The position numbers and the translations under genes are program-made. DNA of 35,641 nucleotides from Candidatus Zhuqueibacterota bacterium (GTDB taxonomy: Bacteria; Zhuqueibacterota; Zhuqueibacteria; Residuimicrobiales; Residuimicrobiaceae). Below, in pieces: positions 24,086 to 33,007 of the stretch. The stretch's first letter is position 1; every line of letters begins with the position of its first letter. The notes under the pieces were generated by a model that saw only the letters and a program-made list of their open reading frames with translations, ran no database searches and was not told the DNA's origin. The stretch is from assembly GCA_963169875.1 (NCBI GenBank), contig CAUJEL010000206.1, positions 1 to 35,641 on the forward strand, written 5' to 3'.

Positions 24086-25888
24086 ATGGCTTTGATGAAT
24101 CGCATGCGTGAAAGCATGAAAACGATCCTTCTGATCCTGGTCGTCGCTTTTATATTGACCATTATCGTGGACTGGGGTATGGGTGGATTCCAATCGAATC
24201 AACCTCGTGGTATCATCGCGGAAGTGGATGGCCAGCAGATTCACTACGAAGAATTCTATAGCCGTTATCAGAACGAACTCGCGGCTTACCGGGAACAGCA
24301 GGGCGGCGATCCGGAGGGCTATCAGCTGCAGCAGCTGGAAACGCGGGTTTTCGATAATTTGGTCCAGCAGCGTCTGCTCGACCGGGTTGTCAAGCAGGTT
24401 CAGCTCAACGCCTCCGACCAGGAAATCATCGAAGAAATTTTCAATAATCCGCCCGCCGAATTGAGACAGAATCAGGCTTTTCAGGATTCCACCGGTCAGT
24501 TCGATATGCAGGCTTATCAGGCCGCTATTAACAATCCCGGCGCCGGGGCCTTCTGGTCACAGGTTGAAGATTATCTCCGCCTGACCCTGCCCATGCGCAA
24601 GCTGGATAATCTTCTCCGCGTCACCGCGGTGGTCACGGATGAGGAAGCGCGCATTGAATACATGAAACGCAATCTCAAAGCCAAGGTGGAGTATGTCCTG
24701 GTTCCGGTGACGGAGTTTTCAGCCTCCGCCGCTGCCCCCTCCGACGATGAGATCAAAGCGTATCACAGCAAGCATGAGGCTGATTACAAAGAGGCCGAGA
24801 AACGCGCGATCGATTATGTGATGCTGGAGTTCAAGCCCACCAAGGCGGATTCTGATGCGGTCGATCAACTGGCTAACGAGCTGTTGAACGATGCCCGCGG
24901 CGGCCAGGATTTTGCGGAATTGGCGCGCATTCATTCTCAAGATCCCGGTTCTGCGCAGAATGGCGGTGATCTGGGTTATTTTGCCCGCGGCGCCATGGTC
25001 AAACCCTTTGAAGATGCCGCTTTCAACCATGCGGTCGGCCAAATCGTCGGACCGGTGATCTCGCAATTCGGCATTCATATCATCAAGGTTGTGGATAAAA
25101 TGAAGGAAGACGGTCAGGAAAAAGTCAAGGCCAGCCATATTTTGTTAAAATATGAAATGTCCCCGCGCACACGGGAAGCGCTGCAAGAAGAAGCCAGTTA
25201 TATCGCCGAAACCGCCAAAGAACAGGGTTTGAAGAATGTCGCAGCGGCCGAAAAAGTTGAGGTGAAACGCTCCGAGCCCTTTGCCGCAGGCGGTTTCATC
25301 CCCGGCGTTGGCATGGAGTCGCGTATCAACAATTGGATCTTCCGCAACGAGGTGGGTACGGTCAGCGATGTACTGTATGCAGAAAAGGGATACTTTGTCA
25401 TTGAAGTGGCAGAGATCAAAAAAGAGCATATCAAATCATGGATAGAGGTCAAGGATCAGATTGTCAGCAAGCTGAAAAATGAAAAAGCAATGGCACTGGC
25501 TAAAGAAAAAGGCCAGAAAATTGCGGACCAGGCCAAGGCCGGTGGCTCCCTTGAATCAGCCGCTCTTTCCGGTGGATTGAAAGTACAACAAACCGATCAG
25601 TTTGCTTTTAACACCTATATCAACAGTATCGGACGCGAACCGCGTTTTGCCGGTGCGGCGTTTGGTCTGCCCATCGGCGCCATTTCCGCGCCCATCGAGG
25701 GCAGCCGCGGCTATTATGTCCTCAAAGTGCTGGAACGCACCCCCATGAACGATAGCGATTTTGAGGCCCAGAAAGAATCGATTCGCGCCCAGTTGATGCA
25801 GCGCAAGGAACAAGCGATCTTTGGTCAGTGGTATACCGCCCTCAAAGAGAAAGCCGATATCACGGATAACCGCAAGGATTATCTGTAA
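24086..25888 (+). CDS. PpiD/SurA-type membrane-anchored peptidyl-prolyl isomerase
   Basis: A 600-residue periplasmic folding helper. One N-terminal helix (about 13-30, ILLILVVAFILTIIVDWGMG) anchors it in the inner membrane. A SurA_N-like chaperone segment follows (about 42-205, starting IIAEVDGQQIHYEEFYSRYQ). A parvulin (PPIC) domain lies near 238-333, with QDFAELARIHSQDPGSAQNGGDLGYF split by the typical linker, then VGPVISQFGIHIIKV. A second, degenerate parvulin-like stretch begins at VKASHILLKY (about 346). The length and plan match PpiD, which works at the exit of the Sec translocon. AAAGG lies before the start; a terminator follows. It is likely its own transcription unit. Confidence 0.92.
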   Translation: MALMNRMRESMKTILLILVVAFILTIIVDWGMGGFQSNQPRGIIAEVDGQQIHYEEFYSRYQNELAAYREQQGGDPEGYQLQQLETRVFDNLVQQRLLDRVVKQVQLNASDQEIIEEIFNNPPAELRQNQAFQDSTGQFDMQAYQAAINNPGAGAFWSQVEDYLRLTLPMRKLDNLLRVTAVVTDEEARIEYMKRNLKAKVEYVLVPVTEFSASAAAPSDDEIKAYHSKHEADYKEAEKRAIDYVMLEFKPTKADSDAVDQLANELLNDARGGQDFAELARIHSQDPGSAQNGGDLGYFARGAMVKPFEDAAFNHAVGQIVGPVISQFGIHIIKVVDKMKEDGQEKVKASHILLKYEMSPRTREALQEEASYIAETAKEQGLKNVAAAEKVEVKRSEPFAAGGFIPGVGMESRINNWIFRNEVGTVSDVLYAEKGYFVIEVAEIKKEHIKSWIEVKDQIVSKLKNEKAMALAKEKGQKIADQAKAGGSLESAALSGGLKVQQTDQFAFNTYINSIGREPRFAGAAFGLPIGAISAPIEGSRGYYVLKVLERTPMNDSDFEAQKESIRAQLMQRKEQAIFGQWYTALKEKADITDNRKDYL

Positions 25889-25896
25889 AATCCCGC

Positions 25897-25927
25897 AAGC
25901 CCTGATCAACTGGTCAGGGCTTTTTTT
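25897..25927 (+). terminator. Terminator after the ppiD-like gene
   Basis: AAGCCCTGA and TCAGGGCTT pair across an 8-nt loop and run into seven T. Confidence 0.92.
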
Positions 25928-25976
25928 ATTCCCAGTCGAAAAATAGTCTTGTGAAGGAACAAATCGTAAAATCTGC

Positions 25977-26009
25977 TTGTTATTGTTATAAAATAAGACT
26001 AAATTAGTC
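25977..26009 (+). promoter_or_regulatory. SUF operon promoter region with Rrf2-type palindrome
   Basis: GACTAAATTAGTC at 25997-26009 is a perfect 13-bp palindrome 6 bp before the rrf2 start codon. A possible -35 TTGTTA (25977-25982) stands 17 bp before TAAATT (26000-26005), inside the palindrome; TATAAA (25988-25993) is an alternative -10. An inverted half-site TAGTCTT lies at 25944-25950. A regulator bound here would block the promoter, consistent with autoregulation by the Rrf2 protein. The exact promoter elements are uncertain. Confidence 0.55.
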
Positions 26010-26015
26010 CAATAT

Positions 26016-26408
26016 ATGTTTAAATTGTCGAAAAAAACAGAGTACAGCATCATTGCGCTGCAGTATCTCATAAAACGTGAGGCGCAGATGGCGACGGTCA
26101 AGGAGATTGCGGAAAAGTGCAAGATCCCGCAGCCGCTGCTGGCCAAGCTGCTGCAGCTGTTGGCGCGAAAGCAGATTCTGCGCTCGGTGCAGGGCGTAAA
26201 CGGGGGATACCGGCTCGACCAGCCCGCGGCGAAAATATCCGTGGCGGATGTGCTGGAAGCGGTTGAAGGTCCGCTGCGAATGACCGCTTGTGGTTCTTCC
26301 TCGGTGCGCTGCGAACGTTTGTCTTTTTGCGATCTGCGCCAGCGTCTGGCGCCGGTGCAGAAAGAGTTGATCACCTATTTGCAAAAAATAAGCTTGCTGG
26401 ATTTTTAG
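26016..26408 (+). CDS. Rrf2-family iron-sulfur regulator of the SUF operon
   Basis: A 130-residue winged-helix regulator of the IscR/Rrf2 family. The N-terminus MFKLSKKTEYSIIAL and the wing segment VQGVNGGYRL (58-67) are diagnostic. Three Cys (92, 99, 105) sit where IscR binds its Fe-S cluster, so the protein probably senses cluster status, and represses the operon when clusters are plentiful. It is the first gene of the SUF operon, 24 bp before the sufB start. No ribosome-binding site is seen: the start codon is 6 bp after the palindrome, so the message may be leaderless or nearly so, and expression should be low. Confidence 0.93.
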   Translation: MFKLSKKTEYSIIALQYLIKREAQMATVKEIAEKCKIPQPLLAKLLQLLARKQILRSVQGVNGGYRLDQPAAKISVADVLEAVEGPLRMTACGSSSVRCERLSFCDLRQRLAPVQKELITYLQKISLLDF

Positions 26409-26432
26409 AAATGGCAGTTGAATGAGGCGAAA

Positions 26433-27878
26433 ATGAGTACTGAAATGGATCACATAGAGTCTCTGGCAAACCGGGAATACAAATACGGTTTTACGGCGGA
26501 TATCGAATCGGTGACCATCCCGAAGGGATTGAACGAAGATATCATTCGCATGATATCGGCCAGGAAGAAGGAGCCGGAATTCATGCTGGAATGGCGTCTG
26601 AAAGCTTTTCAGCATTGGCAAACGTTGAAAGAGCCGACGTGGGCGAACGTCAGGTATGAACCGATCGATTATCAGGATATCATTTATTATGCCGCGCCCA
26701 AGAATCACGACGCCGGCAAAAGCGCGGAGGAGATCGATCCCGAGATCGTGGCCCTCTACGACAAGCTGGGCATTCCGCTGGCGGAGCGGGAGGCACTGGC
26801 CGGTGTCGCGGTGGATGCGGTTCTGGACAGCGTCTCTGTCGCCACCACGTTCAAGGAAAAGCTCTCCGAGCTTGGGATCATTTTTTGTTCCTTTAGCGAG
26901 GCCGTGCAGAATCACCCGGATTTGGTGAAAAAATATCTCGGCTCGGTGGTGCCCTATACGGACAATTTCTTTGCCGCGCTCAATTCCGCGGTGTTCAGCG
27001 ATGGGTCGTTCATTTTTGTGCCCAAAGGTGTGCGCTGTCCCATGGAGCTCTCCACCTATTTTCGCATCAACGCGGCCAATACCGGGCAGTTCGAGCGCAC
27101 CTTGATCGTCGCCGAAGAAGATAGTTATGTCAGCTACCTGGAGGGCTGCACCGCACCCATCCGCAAGGAGAACCAGCTGCATGCTGCCGTGGTCGAGCTG
27201 GTCGCCCACGACCGGGCGCAAATCAAATATTCGACGGTGCAGAACTGGTATCCCGGCGACAAGGAGGGCCAGGGCGGTGTCTATAACTTTGTCACCAAAC
27301 GCGGATTGTGCGCTGGTGTGAATTCCAAGATTTCCTGGACCCAGGTCGAGACCGGCTCCGCCATCACCTGGAAATATCCCGGATGTGTGCTCAAGGGCGA
27401 TAATTCCGTGGGTGAGTTCTATTCGGTCGCATTGACCAATAATTATCAGCAAGCTGACACGGGGACCAAGATGATTCATATTGGCAAAAATACCCGGAGC
27501 ACCATTGTTTCCAAAGGCATATCCGCCGGCTTTGGCCAGAACAGCTATCGCGGCCAGGTCAAGGTGTTGAAAGGGGCTCAGGGCGCGCGCAATTTTTCCC
27601 AATGCGATTCCCTGTTGATCGGCGATCAGTGCGGCGCGCATACGTTCCCCTATATTGAAGTCAAGAACCGCAGCGCCCAGGTGGAACATGAAGCCACGAC
27701 CTCGAAAATTGGCGATGATCAGATTTTTTATCTGCTGCAGCGCGGCATCGCCAAAGAGGATGCGGTTTCCATGATCGTCAATGGCTTCTGCAAGGAAGTG
27801 CTGGCGGAATTGCCGATGGAGTTCGCGGTCGAGGCGCAAAAACTGCTCAGCGTCAGCCTCGAAGGCAGCGTGGGTTGA
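26433..27878 (+). CDS. sufB: Fe-S cluster assembly scaffold SufB
   Basis: A 481-residue scaffold subunit of the SufBC2D complex, on which Fe-S clusters are built in the cytoplasm. ATG 26433 is preferred because GAGG lies 5 bp before it; an upstream TTG is in frame. Family markers are YKYGF near the start, [20 protein letters not shown] (beta-helix region), the conserved Cys391 in [12 protein letters not shown] (equivalent to the sulfur-accepting Cys of E. coli SufB) and [18 protein letters not shown]. The length matches the family. sufC follows after 24 bp. Confidence 0.97.
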   Translation: MSTEMDHIESLANREYKYGFTADIESVTIPKGLNEDIIRMISARKKEPEFMLEWRLKAFQHWQTLKEPTWANVRYEPIDYQDIIYYAAPKNHDAGKSAEEIDPEIVALYDKLGIPLAEREALAGVAVDAVLDSVSVATTFKEKLSELGIIFCSFSEAVQNHPDLVKKYLGSVVPYTDNFFAALNSAVFSDGSFIFVPKGVRCPMELSTYFRINAANTGQFERTLIVAEEDSYVSYLEGCTAPIRKENQLHAAVVELVAHDRAQIKYSTVQNWYPGDKEGQGGVYNFVTKRGLCAGVNSKISWTQVETGSAITWKYPGCVLKGDNSVGEFYSVALTNNYQQADTGTKMIHIGKNTRSTIVSKGISAGFGQNSYRGQVKVLKGAQGARNFSQCDSLLIGDQCGAHTFPYIEVKNRSAQVEHEATTSKIGDDQIFYLLQRGIAKEDAVSMIVNGFCKEVLAELPMEFAVEAQKLLSVSLEGSVG

Positions 27879-27902
27879 GTATTAACCGAGTTGGAGAAGA
27901 AC

Positions 27903-28655
27903 ATGTTAACGATAAAAAATTTACAGGCGGGCATAGAGGGCAAGACCATACTCAAGGGAATTGACTTGAACGTCAAACCCGGCGAGGTGCATGCCATCAT
28001 GGGGCCCAATGGTTCGGGCAAGAGCACGCTGGCGCAGGTGCTGGCGGGGCGGCCGGAATATGAGATCCTGGCCGGCGCGGTTGATTTCCTGGGAAAAGAT
28101 TTGCTGGAGATGGCTCCGGAAGAGCGCGCGCGGGAGGGACTCTTTCTCGCTTTTCAGTATCCCGTGGAGATACCCGGCGTCAACACTTCCTATTTTTTGC
28201 GCACCGCGCTGAACGAAATTCGGGCCTATCGCGGCGATACCAAGATGAGTCCCGGCGATTTTTTGAAAATGATCCGCGAAAAACTGAAACTGGTTGAAAT
28301 GGATGCGGCCTTTCTCAACCGCTCGGTGAATGAAGGATTCTCCGGTGGTGAGAAAAAACGCAATGAAGTGCTGCAAATGGCGGTGCTGCAGCCGCGGCTG
28401 GCAATTCTGGATGAAACGGATTCGGGCCTGGATATCGATGCCCTGAAAGTTGTCGCCGACGGCGTCAACAAACTGCGCAGCAAAGACAACGCTTTTATCG
28501 TCGTGACCCATTACCAGCGCCTCCTCAATTACATCGTGCCGGATTTTGTTCACGTACTCTATGACGGACGCATTGTTCAGTCCGGCGATAAATCCCTGGC
28601 TCTGCAACTGGAAGCCAACGGCTACGATGCCATTAAAACAGCTGCAATGGCTTGA
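27903..28655 (+). CDS. sufC: Fe-S cluster assembly ATPase SufC
   Basis: A 250-residue ABC-type ATPase that drives conformational change in SufB-SufD. Walker A GPNGSGKST (34-42), a signature FSGGE (146-150) followed by KKRNE typical of SufC, and Walker B with D-loop ILDETDSGLD (168-177) are all intact. ATG 27903 is chosen because GGAGAAG stands just upstream. It is not a transporter subunit, since no permease accompanies it and the neighbours are sufB and sufD. Confidence 0.97.
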   Translation: MLTIKNLQAGIEGKTILKGIDLNVKPGEVHAIMGPNGSGKSTLAQVLAGRPEYEILAGAVDFLGKDLLEMAPEERAREGLFLAFQYPVEIPGVNTSYFLRTALNEIRAYRGDTKMSPGDFLKMIREKLKLVEMDAAFLNRSVNEGFSGGEKKRNEVLQMAVLQPRLAILDETDSGLDIDALKVVADGVNKLRSKDNAFIVVTHYQRLLNYIVPDFVHVLYDGRIVQSGDKSLALQLEANGYDAIKTAAMA

Positions 28656-28669
28656 ACGGGGAGTGTACG

Positions 28670-29965
28670 ATGGAACCTTCACAAACATCATGGGTCGAAG
28701 AAAGAAGCCTCCTGAGGCGGGATCCGGCAAATCCGTTCCTGGATGTACAAAAAAGGGCACTGGAACAATTTCAACGATCCGGGTTTCCCGGTGCGCGCGA
28801 TGAACGCTGGCGTTTTACCGATGTGTCCGGCATCGCAAACGGAAATTGGAGCACAGCCACGGAGAGAGCTGCGACGTCCGCGCTCGATCTGCAGCTGCCC
28901 TCCTGGCGTGGGGAAGGCTTGTGCATCGTTTTTGTGGATGGGCTGTTTCAGCCGCAGTGGTCGCGTTTGCACAGCGAGGATGGTGCGGTTGAACTGACGC
29001 CTTTTTCGCAGCTGCAGGGGGATCTCATCGATGTAATATCAAGGCGTATGAAGGAGACAGGGCAAATTGAGGATCAACCCTTTCTAAATCTCAATACAGC
29101 GTTAATGGATGAGGGCGTGGTGATTCGCATCGCCGACGGCGTCCAGCTCGCGGCCCCGGTGACGATGCTGTATTACCATACTGCAGGACTGGATAAAACC
29201 TATCATCCGCGCAATGTCATTATCATGGGTGCAGAGGCGCAGGCTGCCGTCATCGAATATTATCACGCTGCCTCCGGTGAACACTATTTCCGCAATCCGG
29301 TGACGGATATTCATGTAGGTGATGAAAGCCGTCTGCGGCATTATGTGCTGCAGCGCGAGAGCGATTCCGCGCAACATGTCTCTTTCACCCGTTCCACCCA
29401 GGGCAGAAACTCGCTTTATACGCGTTTCGCCATCGATTCAGGCGCGGCCTTGGCCCGCCATGACCTGGTGGTCGAACTTCAGGGGGAGGGCGGTGAGGCG
29501 GTGCTGGATGGCTTGTATATGCCGCAAGGCCGGCAACATGTGGATCATCACACCACGGTACGTCATCTGCAGCCGCGCACCTTCAGCCGCCAGCTGTACA
29601 AGGGCGTGTTGAACGACGCGGCGCATGCGGTGTTCAACGGACGCATACACGTCGCCCGGGAAGCACAAAAGACAGACGCCATACAATACAACCGCAATCT
29701 GCTTCTGAGCGATGACGCTGTGGCTGACACGCAGCCGCAGCTGGAAATCTTCGCCGACGATGTGCGCTGCACGCACGGAGGCACCATCGGCCAGCTCTAT
29801 GAGGATGGATTGTTTTATCTGCGCGCCCGGGGGATCGGCGAAGAGACCGCCCGCCACATCATGGTCCATGCCTTTGCCGGCGAAGTCACAGATCGCATCC
29901 AGGATGCGGCGCTGCGCGACCAGGTCAATCGCTGGGTGCTCGAGCGCCTCGGCTGGGAGGAGTAA
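28670..29965 (+). CDS. sufD: Fe-S cluster assembly protein SufD
   Basis: A 431-residue paralogue of SufB that pairs with it in the SufBCD scaffold and helps iron entry. The C-terminal core is well conserved: Cys367 and His369 in DDVRCTHGGTIG, then YLRARGIGEETAR. The N-terminal 100 residues, with FPGARDERWRFTD, are the variable SufD-specific part. ATG 28670 has CGGGGAG upstream and lies 14 bp after sufC. The next start codon, GTG, follows the stop after 2 bp, so translation is probably coupled. Confidence 0.95.
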   Translation: MEPSQTSWVEERSLLRRDPANPFLDVQKRALEQFQRSGFPGARDERWRFTDVSGIANGNWSTATERAATSALDLQLPSWRGEGLCIVFVDGLFQPQWSRLHSEDGAVELTPFSQLQGDLIDVISRRMKETGQIEDQPFLNLNTALMDEGVVIRIADGVQLAAPVTMLYYHTAGLDKTYHPRNVIIMGAEAQAAVIEYYHAASGEHYFRNPVTDIHVGDESRLRHYVLQRESDSAQHVSFTRSTQGRNSLYTRFAIDSGAALARHDLVVELQGEGGEAVLDGLYMPQGRQHVDHHTTVRHLQPRTFSRQLYKGVLNDAAHAVFNGRIHVAREAQKTDAIQYNRNLLLSDDAVADTQPQLEIFADDVRCTHGGTIGQLYEDGLFYLRARGIGEETARHIMVHAFAGEVTDRIQDAALRDQVNRWVLERLGWEE

Positions 29966-29967
29966 AA

Positions 29968-30291
29968 GTGAGTAACAAGATAGATACCCATCAGCTCATG
30001 GACAATGTCGTGGCAACGCTGCGTACTTGTTACGATCCGGAAATTCCGGTGAACATCTACGACCTGGGATTGATCTATGACATCAAAGTCAACGAAGCGG
30101 GCGAGGTGGAGGTGATCATGACCTTGACCTCCCCGGCCTGCCCGGTGGCGGAGCTGCTCCCCGCACAGGTTCAGGCGCAGTTGAATGAGACCGCGCTGGT
30201 TTCGAACGCCCGTGTGCTGGTGACCTGGGAGCCGCCATGGGATCCCTCGCTGATGAACGAAGAAGCAAAATTGGAATTGGGTCTTTTTTAA
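29968..30291 (+). CDS. SufT-like MIP18/DUF59 Fe-S maturation protein
   Basis: A 107-residue single-domain protein of the MIP18 (DUF59) family. CYDPEIPVNIYDLGLIYDI (21-39) and the active Cys58 in TSPACPVAELLP are characteristic. Members encoded inside SUF operons are called SufT and help deliver or mature Fe-S clusters under high demand; PaaD of phenylacetate breakdown is a related form, but the operon context favours SufT. The start codon is GTG, with GGAGGAG 5 bp upstream inside the end of sufD. Confidence 0.88.
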   Translation: MSNKIDTHQLMDNVVATLRTCYDPEIPVNIYDLGLIYDIKVNEAGEVEVIMTLTSPACPVAELLPAQVQAQLNETALVSNARVLVTWEPPWDPSLMNEEAKLELGLF

Positions 30292-30306
30292 AGGATTTCC
30301 GGGCAG

Positions 30307-30615
30307 ATGGCCTCATTGATAAAACTTTTTCCGGTCGAGCACCTGGCGGATGGCAAAATGCGCCGGGTGACGGTGCAGGGTCAGAATCTGGTCATTGTGC
30401 GTCAGGGTGATGAATTTTTCGCATTGGCTGACCGCTGCACCCACGAGAATTACGCCTTGTCGGATGGATTTGTCGAATCCGGAAAGATTGGCTGTCCCAT
30501 GCATGGCGCCACATTTGAATTGCGCTCCGGGGCGGTGTTGACGCCACCGGCTTATGAGGATGTTGCGGTCTATCCGGTTCGGATTGTCAACGGTTTGGTC
30601 GAAGTGGAGATATGA
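30307..30615 (+). CDS. Rieske-type [2Fe-2S] ferredoxin
   Basis: A 102-residue single Rieske domain. The cluster ligands are Cys44-x-His46 (CTH) and Cys63-x2-His66 (CPMH), in the correct order and spacing of 16 residues. It has no signal peptide, so it is a cytoplasmic electron carrier like those of aromatic dioxygenases. Such genes occur next to sufS in many bacteria; here it lies between sufT and sufS, 15 bp after the former and 1 bp before the latter. It may pass electrons to cluster assembly, which is inference. No oxygenase is nearby. Confidence 0.92.
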   Translation: MASLIKLFPVEHLADGKMRRVTVQGQNLVIVRQGDEFFALADRCTHENYALSDGFVESGKIGCPMHGATFELRSGAVLTPPAYEDVAVYPVRIVNGLVEVEI

Positions 30616-30616
30616 T

Positions 30617-31843
30617 ATGAGCAACCTGGGACATACCATTCGCAGGGAGTTTCCGCTGTTCAATGATCCGGCAAACCAGGGTCTGGTTTATCTGGATAAT
30701 GCAGCGACGACGCAGCGGCCGCGGCAGGTGGTGGAGGCCATGCAGGATTTCTATTATCACGATAATGCCAATCCCCATCGCGGCGCTTACCGGTTGGCGG
30801 AGCGCGCCACCCAAAGCTATGAAGATGCGCGCGATAAGGTGGCCGGATTCATCGGCGCTGCTTCGAGCGAGGAGATCATTTTCACGCGCAATGCCACAGA
30901 AGCCGTCAATCTCGTCGCCTATGCCTGGGCCGATCATGTGCTGCAGGAGGGCGATGACATCATCGTCACGGAAATGGAGCATCACAGCAATCTGGTCCCG
31001 TGGCAGATGCTGGCCCAACGGCATCATGCTTCTTTGAGGTATGTGGGATTTGACGGACAGGGACAACTGCAACTGGATCAGTTCGATGCGCTTTTGCGGC
31101 TTCGTCCCCGTATCGTGGCTGTGACGCAGGTCTCCAATGCGCTGGGAACGATCAATCCGGTTGCAGAAATGATCCGTCGCGCGCATGCGGCGGGTGCGGT
31201 GGTGGTGCTTGACGGGGCCCAGAGTGTGCCGCACATGGCGGTCAATGTGACCGAGTTGGATGTTGATTTTCTCGTCTTTTCGGGGCATAAAATGCTGGGT
31301 CCCCTGGGGATTGGCGTTTTGTACGCCCATAAACGCCTGCACAGTGCGATGCAGCCGGTTCTCTACGGCGGCGACATGATCAGCAATGTGGATTATGATC
31401 ATTCAGACTGGAATGACATGCCATGGAAATTTGAGGCGGGTACGCAAAACGTGGCCGGTGCTGTCGGTTTGGCGGCTGCCATCGATTTTTTACGCGACCT
31501 TGGCATGGATGCCGTCGCGGAACACGACCGCCTGCTGACCGGCTATGCATTGGAACAATTGCAGCAGCTGGACGGTATAACGCTCTATGGTCCGCGGCGT
31601 AATCACGGCCCGGCCATTTCATTTAATTTGACCGGCATACATCCTCATGATCTCGCTACTTATCTGGATCAAGCGAGCATCGCCGTTCGTTCCGGTCATC
31701 ATTGCGCGCAGATTGTCATGAAAAAATTAGGTCTGGCCGCTACGGCGCGCGCCAGTTTTTATATTTATAATACACTCGAAGAAGTGGACCGGTTGATCGC
31801 CGGGTTGAATCAAGCGAAGGACTATTTTAAAAAATGGCTCTAG
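30617..31843 (+). CDS. sufS: Cysteine desulfurase SufS
   Basis: A 408-residue pyridoxal-phosphate enzyme that removes sulfur from cysteine to give alanine and an enzyme persulfide. ATG 30617 gives the expected length; a longer frame opens inside the Rieske gene. Lys225 in VFSGHK holds the cofactor, and Cys363 in RSGHHCAQ is the persulfide Cys. YLDNAATTQRP and TEMEHHSNLVPW are group II (SufS) features. The last 10 bases overlap the sufU start, indicating coupled translation of the enzyme and its sulfur acceptor. Confidence 0.97.
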   Translation: MSNLGHTIRREFPLFNDPANQGLVYLDNAATTQRPRQVVEAMQDFYYHDNANPHRGAYRLAERATQSYEDARDKVAGFIGAASSEEIIFTRNATEAVNLVAYAWADHVLQEGDDIIVTEMEHHSNLVPWQMLAQRHHASLRYVGFDGQGQLQLDQFDALLRLRPRIVAVTQVSNALGTINPVAEMIRRAHAAGAVVVLDGAQSVPHMAVNVTELDVDFLVFSGHKMLGPLGIGVLYAHKRLHSAMQPVLYGGDMISNVDYDHSDWNDMPWKFEAGTQNVAGAVGLAAAIDFLRDLGMDAVAEHDRLLTGYALEQLQQLDGITLYGPRRNHGPAISFNLTGIHPHDLATYLDQASIAVRSGHHCAQIVMKKLGLAATARASFYIYNTLEEVDRLIAGLNQAKDYFKKWL

Positions 31844-32310
31844 ATCAGCTGTATCAGGAAATCTTGCTGGATCATTACAAGCAGCCGCGCAATAAAGGTG
31901 TGCTGGTGGATCCCAACGTCCGGCTGGAACTTAAAAATCCATTCTGCGGGGATGAGATACTCCTCACCTTGCGAGTCGATGACGGTGTTGTGACCGATGT
32001 CGCCTTTTCCGGACACGGGTGTGTGATCAGTCAGGCTTCGGCTTCGGTGATGACCGAAAAAATCAAGGGCATGACAGTCCAGCAGGTCAAGCAAATGGCG
32101 GAGCAGTTCTCGGATCTGGTGAAAACAGGTCATGCAGAGACTGTTTTGCGGGAGGGCGGCGACGATCTTGATGCGTTCAGCGGTGTCTGTGAATTTCCGA
32201 CGCGCGTCAAGTGCGCCATGCTGGCGTGGCGTACACTGCTCCAGGGATTGGAGCATCATGAACATCAACATCATTATCTTGATGATGAAAAGTCTCGCGC
32301 AACCGATTAG
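31834..32310 (+). CDS. sufU: SufU sulfur acceptor (NifU N-terminal-like)
   Basis: A 158-residue protein of the IscU/SufU fold. Cys38, Asp40, Cys63 and Cys127 (NPFCGD, GHGCVISQAS, RVKCAMLAW) match the zinc ligands of SufU, which takes sulfur from SufS rather than acting as a cluster scaffold. The insertion between the second and third Cys that marks SufU compared with IscU is present (63 residues apart). The His-rich C-terminus (LEHHEHQHHYLDDEK) is unusual and could bind metal. It overlaps sufS by 10 bp and is the last SUF gene. Confidence 0.94.
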   Translation: MALDQLYQEILLDHYKQPRNKGVLVDPNVRLELKNPFCGDEILLTLRVDDGVVTDVAFSGHGCVISQASASVMTEKIKGMTVQQVKQMAEQFSDLVKTGHAETVLREGGDDLDAFSGVCEFPTRVKCAMLAWRTLLQGLEHHEHQHHYLDDEKSRATD

Positions 32311-32319
32311 GAGAAACGT

Positions 32320-32952
32320 ATGCGTTTGCGGCATCCGATGTACATCGCGGTGGTATTCATCAGCCTGGGGATGTCCAGCTGTTCCAGGGAATTCAAATCA
32401 GCGGATTATTGGCCGGTTGAATCGGGCGCGTATTGGGAGTATGACAGCCCCATAAAACGCATCGAAGTCAGTGATGCGAGTGGAAGTCCCGGCGAGCGTG
32501 TGATGACCTTATCTTACATGGACTCGAGCGGCATGATATTGTGGCGCGAGTCCATCGTCACCAAACAGCAGGGCCTTTTCTGGCAGACCATGACTACGCC
32601 GACCGGCACCTGGCCGGAGATACAGTTCAATCCACCGTTGCCCATAACGCCGCAGAGCGATCAGCCTGAAGCCTTATATACGGTCTATGGTCATGAAAAA
32701 CGGGGACAGGATTCGCTTCTGATCCATGTCACCTTTCAAATCGATGGGTTTGAAACCGTGGAGACGCCTGCAGGTTCCTTCACGGATTGTTTGAAGATGA
32801 GCATGAATTACAATTATAACAGCACCTCAATGCCGCCCTTGTTGGCGGGAAGAAGCGTCTTCTGGTTTGCGCGCGGCATTGGTTTGGTGCGTTTTCAATT
32901 GCCGTCGGGTCAGGGTTCGTTGACGCGATATTCGCTGCGGACTGCTGTCTAA
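32320..32952 (+). CDS. Probable lipoprotein of unknown function
   Basis: A 210-residue protein. The N-terminal hydrophobic segment (MYIAVVFISLGM) ends in a lipobox-like MSSC, so Cys21 is probably lipidated. The rest is beta-rich and begins YWPVESGAYWEYDSP, a pattern typical of small secreted beta-sandwich proteins of FCB bacteria; VETPAGSFTDCLKM is also common in them. No enzyme motif is seen. AGGAG precedes the ATG, 9 bp after sufU, so it may be read through from the SUF operon, though a functional link is not evident. Confidence 0.75.
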   Translation: MRLRHPMYIAVVFISLGMSSCSREFKSADYWPVESGAYWEYDSPIKRIEVSDASGSPGERVMTLSYMDSSGMILWRESIVTKQQGLFWQTMTTPTGTWPEIQFNPPLPITPQSDQPEALYTVYGHEKRGQDSLLIHVTFQIDGFETVETPAGSFTDCLKMSMNYNYNSTSMPPLLAGRSVFWFARGIGLVRFQLPSGQGSLTRYSLRTAV

Positions 32953-33007
32953 TGGCACGGCCATGTTGTAGCTATTTTAGTTGGAAAAACAAAGGAGAAA
33001 GTGAAAA

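Noticed and set aside
26004..27839. A 611-codon minus-strand frame antisense to rrf2-sufB
   Set aside because: sufB is certain by conserved motifs; the antisense translation is low-complexity and lacks any domain.
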